Below are positions 1 to 13,400 of a stretch of DNA of 64,000 nt, piece by piece (within the stretch, counting starts at the first letter, position 1; every line of letters begins with the position of its first letter). Position numbers and translations under genes: made by a program. This DNA comes from Liolophura sinensis (taxonomy: Eukaryota; Mollusca; Polyplacophora; Chitonida; Chitonidae), in the NCBI RefSeq assembly GCF_032854445.1, contig NC_088297.1, positions 12,947,335 to 13,011,334 on the forward strand, read 5' to 3'. Below the pieces are notes generated by a model. It had not been told where the DNA came from, ran no database searches, and saw nothing but the letters and a program-made list of their open reading frames with translations.

Positions 1-286
1 TTCGTTTATTTCTTTGTGCAAATGCAAAAAATGAACCATTTCTGTTCCTATAGATGTTAATACATTTCCAGTAAACCTTTACATCGTCATAACTTTTTTT
101 ACAAACTGTCCAGATGTTGCAGATTTTTAAGTTACACTGTCGTGAAGATCACTGAAAAGTTTCTTTGACCATTGTTCAAAATCATACCCCAGAATTTTTC
201 CCTTCATAAATATGAAGGATATCATTTGTATGGCGGAGTCTGGCGTAAACCACCGACCTTTGGCGAGTTATCATGTGTCGCTATGG
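1..286. other. no feature seen
   Basis: AT-rich non-coding sequence. I see no gene, RNA or clear repeat structure here. Confidence 0.5.
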
Positions 287-660
287 TACATTCAAAAAAA
301 TTAATCTGTTAATTTTAACAGAAAGTCTGTTGTCTGAATGTGCTAGAGTGTATTCTGTTATTGCAGCACTCTTCTGTTAAATATAACACACATATTCTGT
401 TACCAGTCTACTGCACTAACAATCTGTTATTGCAGCACTCTTCTGTTAAATATAACACACATATTCTGTTACCATAGTCTACTGCACTAACAATCTGTTA
501 TTGCAGCACTCTTCTGTTAAATATAACACACATATTCTGTTACCATAGTCTACTGCACTAACAATCTGTTATGTTGAATATGACAGAATACTAGGTTATA
601 ACAATACATTCTAGCATCATTCAGACAACAGATTTTGTTAGGATTAACTTTTTTAGTGTA
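287..660. mobile_element. MITE with about 45-bp terminal inverted repeats and an internal TCTGTTA-rich tandem repeat
   Basis: The two ends are inverted copies of each other: the left end (about 289-345) and the reverse complement of the right end (about 615-658) share blocks such as AATCTGTT and GTCTGTTGTCTGAATG. Both are flanked by TA, which fits a Tc1/mariner-type target duplication. The interior holds three head-to-tail copies of a unit of about 65 bp (roughly 370-570) built around TTCTGTTAAATATAACAC. There is no coding capacity. A related element lies at 43674-43935. Confidence 0.65.
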
Positions 661-784
661 GTCACAATCAACTGAGCCTACGACCATTCTATGCAAGCCG
701 TCCCTGTTCACGTTTCGTTTCACAAGTGCTATATTTTCAATATTATTTCGCTGCCAGAATAACAAGTCTAGTTTAATTCGATCG

Positions 785-1205
785 GCGGCGGAAACTAGGC
801 ACAATCTAAGGAAACCACCGCACGTCACCAAGTATTGGGTAGATTCCTGGTTGTAAAGGTAAAGGAGGAAACCGGGCACAATGTAAAGAAACCAACGCAC
901 GTGACCAAATATCGGGGAAATTTCTGGATGTCAAGCTGAAGGAGGAAACCAGGCACCATCTAAAGAAACCAACGCACGTGATCCAATATCGGGCAAATTT
1001 CTGGATGTAAAGCTAGATGAGGAAAGTAGGCAGAGTCTAAGGAAACCACCGCACGTGACCAAACGTCAGTAACCTTCTGGCTGTAAAGATAAACGATGAG
1101 GAAACCAGACAGGCAAGGCCAAAGGAAACCACCACTGGTCACCAAATATTTACGAAACTTCTGGAGGTAAAGTTAAAGAATGAGAAACCAAACCAAGGAA
1201 ACCAA
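785..1205. repeat. degenerate tandem repeat, about 75-bp unit
   Basis: Five to six diverged units each contain GGAAACCACCGCACGTGACC-like and TTCTGGATGTAAAG-like blocks. The short open frames crossing it are by-products of the repeat. Confidence 0.6.
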
Positions 1206-1500
1206 ACCATGCCACTAAGTATACTGGCAAAAGTTTGTAAGAATGACATTGTAAGAAACCATATATCCTGCACTGAAAAGATGAATTTTATCTGAATTTC
1301 TGCCCACCTTACAGTTGCATATATCTAATGGCACTGTTATGGGACCACTTTGATCTAAGTCAACGTCCGTTAATAAAATAGGTTGTTTTCATTTTGCCTT
1401 AAGCCAGTGTTATTTCAACCTTCCATTTAATCGAGTTTGCCAAGGTCAACAACATCCAGAGAAGCCTATAGCGGATGGTCAAACCATTCTGGCAAGAAGA

Positions 1501-1665
1501 TTTATTTATTCATTTGATTGGTGTTTTACGACGTACTCCAGAATATTTCACTTATAAGACGGCGACCACCAACATTGTGGGAGAAAACCGGACAGACCCC
1601 GCGGGGAAATCCACACCATCCGCAGTCTGCTGGAAGATGTCACGTACAGCCAGAGAGTGGGGAGG
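1501..1665 (-). mobile_element. SINE-A copy (tRNA-derived SINE), partial
   Basis: SINE-A is the main dispersed repeat of the window. A full copy (for example 62942-63178) has a tRNA-like head with box A (TGGCTCAGTTAGTTAG) and box B (GAGTTCGAGTCC), a body, and a 3' tail with TTCTTGAGTACGGCGTAAAA, CACCAATCAAATAAA and an AAAT tail. This copy is inverted and keeps the tail and part of the body. Confidence 0.8.
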
Positions 1666-1856
1666 AGTACACACTTACTCTATAACCTCGAGAAACAACT
1701 GCAGCCGTCGAGAACTTCTGCCAGGTCTTCAGCTTTGTACATGTATGACACGGAGCTGCACAGGTGTTCATATGTGCCTGGCTTAAACCACCGCTCTTTG
1801 TTGTTACTAACTTTCCCTCTTACGAGCCATACACATCTGCACTACCATACCTTATT

Positions 1857-2005
1857 CGTTTATTTGATTGGTGTTTTACGCCGTACTCAAGAATGTTTCA
1901 CTTATACGACCGCGGCCAGTATTATGGTGAGAAAAAACAGAGCAGAGCCCGGGCGGAAACCCACAACCATCCGCAGGTTGCTCAAAGACCTTCCCACATA
2001 CTAGC
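1857..2005 (-). mobile_element. SINE-A copy, partial
   Basis: Tail and body in inverted orientation, about 190 bp downstream of the RPS8 stop codon. On the RPS8 strand its tail contributes the first canonical AATAAA (1859-1864) after that stop. Confidence 0.8.
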
Positions 2006-2194
2006 GATGAAAGAGTCGTGGGACTACCGCTGAAAGAGTCATGGGATCTTACGTCCTGGAAACCAACAAAAGTAAACGGGAAAACCAATTTCTGTGTAAT
2101 TTTGTTATTATTACTGTTATCTCATCACGATCGTGTAGAGCATTTGATAAGATCACTTCCAGTTCAAGATTTCCTTGAATTGTAGTCTGGTAGT

Positions 2195-2307
2195 TTAGCT
2201 TTTGCCCTTCTTGGTCTTTGTTTTTCTCAGGTAAAACTCGAGCTCTTTGCCTTCCACTACATAACCGTCCACTCTGCCACACTGACCCGGCCGTGAACAG
2301 ATCTTCG
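2195..2307 (-). CDS. RPS8: RPS8 exon 6 (C-terminal 37 residues and stop)
   Basis: Acceptor TTTTCCAG before position 2307. The exon begins with two bases that complete an Ala codon and runs through [20 protein letters not shown] to the stop at 2195-2197. No canonical AATAAA follows until 1864, inside a SINE. Confidence 0.95.
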
Positions 2308-5300
2308 CTGGAAAAGAGAAAGGTAGAAAAATGCGTTGGGCTTTATCAACTACGGGAAATAAGGTCTTACGAAACAACAAATACACCATGCAGTGTACTA
2401 AAGGTCGCTCGGCCAAAACCACTGTTGAAGGTGATAGTGTTTACCACACAGTAACGATACTGGAAATACGACCTTTAAAAGAACTCGTCAAGGTCAATAA
2501 AGACCCAGGCTATCTACATGCCACCGTGCAAAAATTCCTGAAAAGTTCAACTTCCAGAAATATTGTTTTTTACAACCCTGTCCTACAATATGGCTTCAAT
2601 ACACCCAATGGCTTTCAAAAAAAGTGGTTCAGTACATTGAAATCAAGTCATGTTCTTCAAACTGTTCCCGAGTGTACATCTGGTGTGAGTTTCAAACTAA
2701 AACATGCCTGCAAGTGCTCGAGATCTAGGTGTGCATTTTGTCACATGGTACTTTCATTTTTGCCTGTCAGTTTTTACTGGCCACGTTTTGTCACATGATG
2801 TTCTCCCCGTTTTCCCTGTCACTGTTTGTCGCAGCATGTAAAAGACCCAATATAACTATTTTAGTTGTGACTTTATACCTACATATTAGCAGTAGACACA
2901 CTTCATTTGTAAGCTGTTCGAATACACAGGCTAAAATGTTGATACTCAATTTGCTTTTTTTGTCACGTTTGGACTGAAACTGTCATTTCAGATTTTTTTG
3001 TTTTTTCACACTTTAGGCACTACTCTCTTAAGACAATGATCCTACAAAAAATGTGCTTTTCAAAGGAAAAACCAAAACATACAGCTCAGTTTCGGGTCGA
3101 GGACTAACCACAAAGAGCAAAAGTCTTCATTTGCCACAGAAACTATTCAGTTAGACAATGGCGTTTCTCGTGTTGTAAGCAGTCAGTGTAACTATGACAA
3201 GTTGGTTTATCCTCGGGCAAGCGCCATGTCAAAACGACTACACGCCAGACACCCTCACCATAGATGTGTCATCATTCTGCTACAACAGTGAACAAGGTCC
3301 AAGAACGTCTGCCAAGTAAAACCAGCAACTGTAGCAAATAGCACATCCGAAACCACCATATCCAGGATCTCATGTAGTACAAGAGGTATCGCTAGCTAGT
3401 GAGGTTTTTATTTTTGACAATGTTTTTATTTATTTATTTATTTGATTAGTGTTTTACGCAGATTTCACTTATACGACGGCAGCCAACATTATGGTGGGTA
3501 GGAAACTGGGCAGAGCCTGGGGAAAACCATGACTATCCGCAGGTTGCTGGAAGACCTTCCCTAAATCAATACAGGTAGATTTCTTTCCAGCATTTGACAT
3601 CATGATTGGGTGTTGAATTGAGGGGGGAGGGGAGTTACAAGTAGACGCATACAGTGCACCTAATACGTGTCTATAATGTACAGTGAAAAATTATCAACAT
3701 CAACTCCTACTGAACAAATCTATGCTAGGAAAATTAGGAAAACTATGTAGATCAATGCTCTGTCCTTTGGATACATGAGCGTTCTGGACTTTTCATTTAG
3801 CAGTGTAGAGGTGGAAAATTTATAATATCAAAAATGTTTTAAAAAAATACATGTAACTGGAATGTTCTACAGGCACAGCCAAATACCAAATACTTCCGTC
3901 TCAAGTGATGCAGCTTACCTAGAACTCTGCCTGTAGCGAACTGTTCCTCCAGGTTGTGTTCCACCTGAGCGGTCTTCTTCCTCTCCTCGTACTTCTTCTG
4001 GGTCTTCTTGGAACGCTCTTTGTTGATAGCACTGTCTGCCTCGGGCTGTCAACATACAAAGACAGGTAAGAATAGGTACCTGTGCATGTTTACACCAGGT
4101 CGTTCAATTGGGATCCACCAGGCCTCGACGAAGGGAAGCAAATCTTGCTCCTAAAACAGCAGTGCCCTACTTAACACCGTCGGCTATGATTATCCAGGAT
4201 TACTGGTGCTGGTATTGAAATCAGTGGTATTGTCATTTAAGTAGGTAGGAGCACTTTTGTGGGTTACAAGATTTGCTTCCCTTTGGATAGGTTCGGAGAA
4301 CCCCATCTGAGGCATGCCACCACCAATGCTCCCAGCTCAGAAGCAGTATCCAGGTGTGGTAATAACACATGCCTGACATATGATAATTTTGAGGCCAATA
4401 GGCAGTCTGGGAAGAGTGAAAATCAGTCCTAGGCTTCTGCAAGGTGTGTGTGTAAAGATCAACAAGGCAAAAGTCATGGTCTGATATACACTGTACTGTA
4501 AGTTGAATGTTGACCAGATCGCAGAGTGTTTTGGGTCACACCCCTCTTAATGTGAACGAGTGCTTGGGGTTTAACATTGCACTTAACAATATGTCACTCC
4601 TATGATGACGAAAGAGTCCTTGAGTGAGTGCTTGGGGTTTAACGTCGTACTCAACAATTTTTCAGTCATATGACGACGAAGGAATCATTAGGGTGTATGT
4701 GCCTCCTTGTTGCAGGACGGATTTCCACCGCTCTTTTATTTAGTGCTGCATCACTGAGACGACTTACCAAAGGCAAGTAAGCCGCCCCTCCCGAGCCATT
4801 ATACTGATACGGGTCAACCAGTCGTTGCACTATCCCCTTCATGCTGAACGCCAAGCGACGAAAGAGTCCTTGAAGTGCATGTAATGTGCCTCCTTGTTGC
4901 AGGATGGATTTCCACTGCTCTTTTTATCTAGTGGTACTTCAATGAGACGACTTACCGAAGGCAAGTAAGCTGCCCCACCCGAGCCATTATATCGACACTG
5001 GTCAACTAGTTGTTGCACTATCCCAAATGCTGTACGCCGTGCAAGGAAGCTACAATTTCCTGTTTTAAGGTCTTAGGTGTGACCTGACCCAGGATTGACC
5101 CTGCCGGCCCCCAAGCGGGCACTCTACCAACTGGGCTATCAGGGCTAGTCCCTGCTGTGAATGGCTCATCCTCGAACTTTTGTCAAAACTTTTACAGACC
5201 AACAGGACAGAATGCTCACAGCTACAATTGACCAAAATGCTCCACTCGCCTTTCTGACAAAAAAAAAAAAAGATTGGTACCTTTGTGTCAATATCAAAAC

Positions 5301-7378
5301 AAAACCACTCCCCCTATATAAAGTGTTCCCTCGAAATAACGCACTCATCCAGACCCGAAAGGTTCATATTGTGTTATAATCTAATCCGCGCAAAATCGAA
5401 TCCTGACAAGGGAGATAATTTGTAATGGCTGGAATAAGCAGAAATCTGAACGTCATTGACGATAGTGGTACGGTATGATACAAAATGTACACGAGAATTT
5501 CAGGTACTTGTACTGAGCTACATGCTTTAATAAAACAATAACCATTACGAAAATGCTTGTATGTCTCGCGATAAAGTCTTGATATAATGGAACATTATCA
5601 CCTGTACAATGATTTACCACTGCTTTATCCGCGAATGGAGTCTGTTATCTTCAAGAAAAGCAAACTTTACATCTGCAGGACAAGAGTATGTGAAGAATTT
5701 TTCACTTTTTTATGGAATAATGTATTTTGAAGAGAACAAACAAAGACGGTGGCGACATAATGTTACATCGCTGGACTGGTGACATCTCTCACTCAAAATG
5801 AACACAAAGGAGGACTTTTGCCAAGTCATCCTAGGTTGGGCAAAGGTCACTGCAATACATATATTTCCATTCTAATATCTTATTTACATAACAGCTGAAC
5901 AGACTGATGGTTTTCAACCAAATTCCCACCGATCAGGCAGGCAAGCCTCATGGCGATTTGAAAGAAACATAACCTGTGAGGAGATTCGCAGTTTTTTTTC
6001 TGCGCTGAAGAACTCTCCACCATTCAGTGTTTTCATACTGTTTTGTCAACTAAATGCACCACATGGAATGTGCCACATACAAGGAGTACTATAATTATGC
6101 AAAGAATGTCTCGCCACCAAATTACCTAAACACGTGCACAACTGTTGAATCTCATCACTGAAGCTTTACATTTTAGAAAATTAAAAGTAAACAACTTGAA
6201 GTCAATGGTGGCAGCTGCAGCATATGTGGAGGGCTTTAATAGCACCTAACAAGCGTGAAGGGAAGCAATTCAGCTGAAATCACATTTGTTCCAGATTCCC
6301 AATCGAGCAGGTCTCATTGTTTACCCAGGTACACCAGGAATACGATTCTCAGCACAGTTTTTATTTGTCATAGTACAAATTTACAAAAACAAAAACTTGA
6401 TATACACTCAAATGTGGTCAAAAGTGATGCCTTAAGAGGTACTTGTGACTACAATTTTGCCTTTTTTCCCCCATGAACATTTTGATACTGGTACCAAAAA
6501 AAAAAAAAAAAAAAGAAAAAAACCAACCCCCCCATCGGGTTAATGTCGATTTCGCAGTAAATCGATCTACGTAAATTTGAGGGAGCAGTGTACACACTCT
6601 AATTCCTCAACCTTTTAGCATGTGAATGAGCAGTCAGTGCAATTTATACACATTTTTAATTTGATTTTTGAGAAAAAATTACATCGGTTGGATTGGTCAA
6701 TTTGAGGTTTTTACAAAAAGTAGAATTCTATCAGTCAACACAAAATAATGCCTTCTGAATATGCTTGAATAAATATCTGGCAAACATGTGACAACGTTGG
6801 AAGAATTATACATTTTACAATATTTAGAGGTGAAAATCCTGTTTTCTATTAATCACTGGAGATGCTGATAAAAAAAGTGACGGGCTGAATAGGTAAATGT
6901 GCTGGTTATCAGACAATGGTCATCATCACTTTCTTCAGACTCGAAAGATGGTGATATGCTTATAATCATCATACTGGCCAGCACATAAACAATTTATTTA
7001 TCAAAAACAACGAACACCCTGTTAGGTACATTTGTGAAGTTTAACCTGCATAGGCTGAGCTTGTAACACCAGTGACAGCAGCCTCTTCCCCAACAGGGGG
7101 TTTGCATAAAGCCACTGTTAAAGGGTAGACGTGCCAAATTTCCTACTCCTCAAGGCAACAATACCATTACATGAATCTGGAAAATAATTTCCACGTCAAC
7201 ATAACCACTGAATACCACCCTTAAACTTATTTATTTGATTGGTGTTTTAGGCCGTATTCAAGAATATTTCACTTATACGACAGCGGCCGGCATTATGGTG
7301 GAAATAGGGAACCAAATCTAATCAAAAATTAGAACTCTTCCATGCATTTTTATAATATTATAAGGCATAAATCCCTTT

Positions 7379-7414
<36 letters not shown>

Positions 7415-10400
7415 TGAACAAGACAAGCTGAATCAGTGACTGTGTTGGTTATCAGAGAACAGTCATCATCACTTTCTTCAGACTCGAAAGATGGCGATAT
7501 GTTTACCATCATACTGGCCGGCAGGTCATCAACCACCATTTACCCACTGAAACCTTTGATATGGGGATAAAATAATATATGTGGAACACTTTGTTTTTAT
7601 TTCTTAATACCGAGTTCAGGATGTGCGTGAACAAAATAGAAAGTATTTTATTAATTCATTGGTGTTTTATGCCGTACTCAAGAATATTTCACTTATACGC
7701 TGACGGCCAGCATCATTGTGGGAGGAAATCGGGCAGAGCCCTGGGAAAACCCACACTCATCCACAAGATGTCAAATGAAAGTACAAAAAAGCTTTTCAGA
7801 TTTCTTCATGGGGCATAAAGATGGGTTTAAACTACAGTTTTTCCGAGGCCCCACCAGTCAGTCTGGAAATTAACTAGCCTGCTGCTGTGACATCAACAGT
7901 GATAGCTGCCATAACAACCTTGTTGGATTGATTTATCTGATTGGTGTTTTACACCGTACTCAAGAATATTTCACCTATACGACGGCAGCCAGCATTATTG
8001 TGGGAGGGAACTGAGCAGAGCCGAGGAGAAACCCACGATCATCCGCAGGTTGCTGACAGACCTTCCCATGCACAGCTGGTGAGGAAGCCAGCATGAGCTG
8101 GACTTGAACTCACAGCGACCGCATTAAGGTAGAGGCAAACCTTGTAGGAGGTAGAGCCCTTAAATGGGGGCACTAAGCGGGTCCTGCATGCCCATCATCC
8201 TGGATGATTATCCACGACGTCTTTCAGAAATATGTGTAACATGAATTATTAAGGATACTAACAATTTAATAATAGAGAATTATTTTAATTTTACTCCGTA
8301 GACGTGTTGAGCACAAACTGCTCCAACAGTGAGGTAAAGGTTTATACTATCTCCCTATAGGGTCATTCTGTGTCAAATCAGCCCAAAAACAATTTTTTTT
8401 TTGCAGTGACCCCCTTGGCATGCTTGGGATTATTTTGAAAAAATTCTTACACATACCTTAGCATATATGAGGAAGGTTTGGCAAGTTATAGCTCCAAATT
8501 CTAAGTGGTTTTTTAGGTATGGCCTTTTGGAAACACCAAGTCCTGTTCATTTTCGACAGTTTCAAAACGCTTATTTGTTCTGAAAACATTTTTAGATAGC
8601 TCATTTCCTAATCAAGGGGCCTAGATGTCCGGAAATCCAACTAGAGGGGTTTTCCTCCCCATGTTTTCAGAATATTGCCTCAGACAAGGAATATATTTGA
8701 TACTTTATGAGATAATCACAATCTGAGTAATGCTTTTGGAAATAATTTCGTATTTTCAGTGAGCTGCCATAAGTCAGGTGAAACATACAGGAGATCTCTG
8801 TTACCTGGTGAATATTTTTTCAGTTACATGGCCACTTGCACAAGACTGACCACTTCAGAACTTTATCCCTGATGTACATGGTGTCTGATCTATGCTCCAG
8901 GACAAGTGACTCTAAAATTTACCCCTTTTTACCTGAACGCTTCACCATGTTGACAGACAGCTTTTTGAAATTTTTCTCACATCTCGTAGCCAACTATGGA
9001 AGAAAACTCAAGTGTTGTTCTCAACTCTTTCCACTGAAATTAACTTTTTGAAAAGCTAACCCACCTGACATACACATTAATGTACACATTTTCAAATTGA
9101 ACGCTTGATAGCAATAATATTATCAAAATCCAAGTCACTTAAATTAAAATATAATTTTTCATGAAAAATGTCATGAAGATTGAAAGATGTGGTACACAAT
9201 ATACCCTAACATGCAATTACGATTTACATGTAACTTTTCGCTAATGTACACACTGTGCGATTCTGTGTAACACAGAATCACGTGTTGTGTTCCAATCAAA
9301 TATGTCATTTCTTGAAAAATACGTACATTATACACAGCATTAAAATGTATACAAAATCTGTTAAAATGTAAGCGTTGCAAAACAAGTAAACTGTCAAAAA
9401 AATCTTGACAGACTAGTGGGCTTTCTTTCAGGAAACAAATAAGTAACAAGCTGGTCATCAGACAACGGTCATCATCACTTTTTTCAGACTCGAAAGATGG
9501 TGATATGTTTATAATCATCATACTGGCCAGCATTTGTTAAACAAAATATGAAGAAAAAAAACACCTTTTTTTGTCAAGCACAATTACGCTGCAGATGGTG
9601 AATAGTTTGGCATTTTCTAGAGTTTCATGCGCGTGCACTGAGCTGGCAGCCAAAAATGGTGAGTTATGTATTCTTGCCTGCCCCCCCACCCTTCCTCCAC
9701 CCCGAAATGAAATGTGGAAATTAATCTAATGTGAGTGATTGAGTGCTTGGGGTTTAACGTCGTACTCAACAATTTGTATATGGTCACTATCCAATTACAT
9801 GAATCTGCAAATACTTCCCATGTCAAAATAACTACTGAACATCGCCCTTACATTTACAGTTTACATTTTACCCCACAGCCCAGTACTTCCAAACAGATTC
9901 CCTTATGATCATCCCTAGAGTTCATAACATGCCCTCAATTTTTTAAACAGAAAATACGCAAAGGAAAACTTCCACTGACCTGCTTGACACCCTTCTTGCG
10001 CCCAAGGGGAAGGGCATAGTGCGCCTCGTACCACTGTCTGAGGGGCGTGGCATCAATCTGGACAATACAACTCTTCACTAGGGTCTTGGTTCTCACCAGC
10101 TCGTTGTTACTGGCATTGTATATAACGTCAATGATACGAGTTCTGCGGGTGATACCTGAAAACGTAAGTACCGGTCAGTAATGAAAACACAAGTACCGGT
10201 CAGTAATGAAAACACAAGTACCGGTCAGTAATGAAAACGTAAGTACTGGTCAGTAATGAAAACACAAGTACCGGTCAGTAATGAAAACAGAAGTACCGGT
10301 CAGTAATGAAAACACAAGTACCAGTCAGTAATGAAAACACAAGTACCGGTCAGTAATGAAAACCTAAGTACCGGTCAGTAATGAAAACCTAAGTACCGGT

Positions 10401-13400
10401 CAGTAATGAATGAAAACATAAGTATCGGTTAGTAATGAATGAAAACATAAGTATCTGTCAGTAATGAAAACGCAAGTACCTGTCAGTAATGAAAACACAA
10501 GTACCGTTCAGTAATGAAAACGCAAGTACCGGTCAGTAATGAAAACACAAGTTCCGGTCAGAAATAAAAGCATAAGTACCGGTCAGTAATGAAAACATAA
10601 GTACCGGTCAGTAATGAAAACAAGTACTGGTCGGTAATGAAAACGTAAGTACTGGTCGGTAATGAAAACGTAAGTACCAGTCAGTAATGAAAACGTAAGT
10701 ACCAGTCGGTAATGAAAACACAAGTACACCTCAGTAGCATTGATTGATACCTTGGAGTTCAAGACTACGTCCAAGAACATTTCTTTTGAAAGTGCTTGAC
10801 AGTTGAGGATTTGATGGGTTTAAGAAATCAGTGTGGTTTGATACGCAGGTTCACTGTATTCTTCATAAGGGTTCTTTCAAAAAATTCAAGCGACCCAAAA
10901 ATTAAGTAAATTTCTGCATTTTGGACATATTTTACAGGGTTTTTGTACATTGTTACAGAAAAAAACTGAAATTAAGAACTTTCAAGTGGCAAACAGATAA
11001 TATTCAGTCTGTTTTTTCACCCATGTAAACATCAATGTTAACAGGTGCCAATCTGCAGTTTATTGTAACTTTAAACCTTTAAGTTTACTTCACTGTTTTA
11101 TAATGCCATACTCAAGAAATTTTCACTTACGCGAAAGCAGTCGGCTTTACGCATATAGGAAACCAGACTGCCTGGTGTAAACCACCGATCTTTATCAAGT
11201 TTCTCTTTACACATTATGTGATACAGATACACACACCACATGGATGATATGTGGTCTTCGATGAATGTTTAAAGGCAGCCCGAACGGTCACACTTGCATC
11301 ACAGAATTTCTTATTGTCATCGAGGCCAACAATCAGCGAAGGCGAGAGAATCCAGAACACTTACTTTCGGAGCCCCAGGAGAAGTTGCCCGTGTCCAATC
11401 GCAAAGCCCGGTATTTCTTGTTCCCACCCATAGTCCGCACCGTGTGGATTTTCTTGGCACCCAGCTGAGGGAAATGAAAACATTTATTTACCTACCTAAA
11501 ACTTATCAGAAAATGGCAGACTAGTCACCACAATATACGTATCCTTCCTACTCACTTATTTGTTCTCTTTTTTTTCTCCGTTGTGTTAGACAGTGGGGAA
11601 TGAGAGACCGGTAGGGGTGAGAAGGAAACTTTTTTCTTTGGTAACCATCAGCATATAAAGATTTCGTCACCCATCCGTCTGACGAAAGATGGTGTTAAGT
11701 TTTATATCATCATGTGTCTACCAACTCAGTGCTCAGTCAAAAGAAAAACCAGAACTAATTCGATCCACCCAAAATACTTTTTGCTTTTTTTTTTAACTTT
11801 GTCTTTTCTTTCCCCTACACGATTAAATCCCATGTCCAATAAAATTACCACACAAAAGATCACATTATTTACTGTCTCATAGGCATTTAACACCGTACTG
11901 AAGAATATTTCACTTACAGGACGGCGGCCAACATTATGGCGGTAGGAAACCGTGCAGAGGCCATATGCAGGTTCACGTTCCTTATAAAAAAATTCCTTAA
12001 TGCTGCCCCCCCTCCACCCCATTCATTGTTACCATTCATCTTTACTTTCTTTTACATTTTGTGAGAGTTACACCCCATTTTTGTCCTTTAGAGCCTCACT
12101 AGAATAAACGCATGATGTGCTACATGTATCTTTCCCTTTCCATAGGACTAGCCAAGGGAATGTCTCGGTGTTTCCGCAGCGACCAATTCGCACAAAATTA
12201 ACATGGGAGAGATGGGGAAAACAACACAAAATTGAAAACGAAATGGCCTGACTTCAATTTCTGGCTAAATCTACATCACTCTTTCACCTTGGTATTTGCT
12301 GCCGGTCTCCCCAACTCGAACTTCCGCTTTTTGCGGATCTGGGCCATACGGCCTCCCGTCTTTCGCCGTTTGTGCCATTTATCTCTAGAGATACCTGAAC
12401 ACAAGCAAAAAAGTATTGCAATGAAAACCAATACTAACACAGAATGGAACAGTTTTATACGCAAGTTCAACTGAAAATTTTACAACTCAAAAGACAGGAA
12501 ATCCCGCAGTTCATCAGAATCAAAAATTTTCATCACCCACCCGTCTGACGAAAGATGGTGTATATTTCAATATCATCACAGAACTGCTTTCCTCAAAGAC
12601 TTTCAGTACATGTTTTTCACTAGCCATTTCTATTTATAATATAAACAGTTGGCAAGTCAGATTCATTATTCTCTCAGCAAGGCCATCTTCATGGACACAG
12701 TGTACTATTTTATCATTCTGATATCTGACTGGTAGCTTCAGTAATGCCATAGTCAAGAATTTTACGCTAATACAATAGCTGTCGCTGTTTATGGGTGGAG
12801 TAAACCAGTCCAATGTGTCCAGAATAAACCATCGACCTTTGGCAAATTACTGATGTACGTCATCGACAGATATGCAGGAAATATAGTGGTGGGAAACCGG
12901 GCAGAGCCCAGAGGAATCCCACAACCGTCTGCAGCTTGCTGAAGACCTTTCCACCCTACGGCCGGAGAGGAAGCTGGCCTGAGCTGGAGTTAAACTCACA
13001 GTGACCACATTGGTGAGAGACTACTGGGCCATGTGCCTCGCTGGTGTGCTATCCACCGGAAATCCTTTGCAATTTGTATCTTTCGTGTAATAACAAATAT
13101 TTCTCGATACTTCCTCAAAGAGTGCCCGTGAAATTCTGACGATGTACTACTCCGCCCTCAACTTCCATCATATACTTTCTGCACAAGCTCGTAAAGTGCT
13201 GTTTGCGTTACAAGAAAGAGCAAGTGAGTGCTTGGGGTTTAACGTCGTACTTAACAATTTCTCAGTCACATGACGACGAAGGAATCCTTAGAGTGCATGT
13301 AATGTGCCTGCTTGTTGCAGGAGGGATTTCCACCGCTCTTTTATCTCGTGCTGCATTACCGAAGGCAAGTAAGTTGCCCCGCCAGAGCAATTATACTGAT

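Larger units (their letters stand above)
4046..9979 (-). other. RPS8 intron 4 (5.9 kb)
   Basis: Contains SINE-B copies (4555-5150, 9736-9772), three C/D snoRNA candidates of one family (6897-6986, 7443-7523, 9446-9538), a GT microsatellite, SINE-A copies at 7227, 7652 and 7929, and a repeat-C copy (7575-7925). I see nothing in 5151-6890 or in 8150-9440 beyond AT-rich sequence. Confidence 0.8.

Noticed and set aside
2218..2798. Plus-strand open frames of 78 and 155 codons
   Set aside because: The first is the antisense of RPS8 exon 6. The second has no domain, splice context or codon signal.
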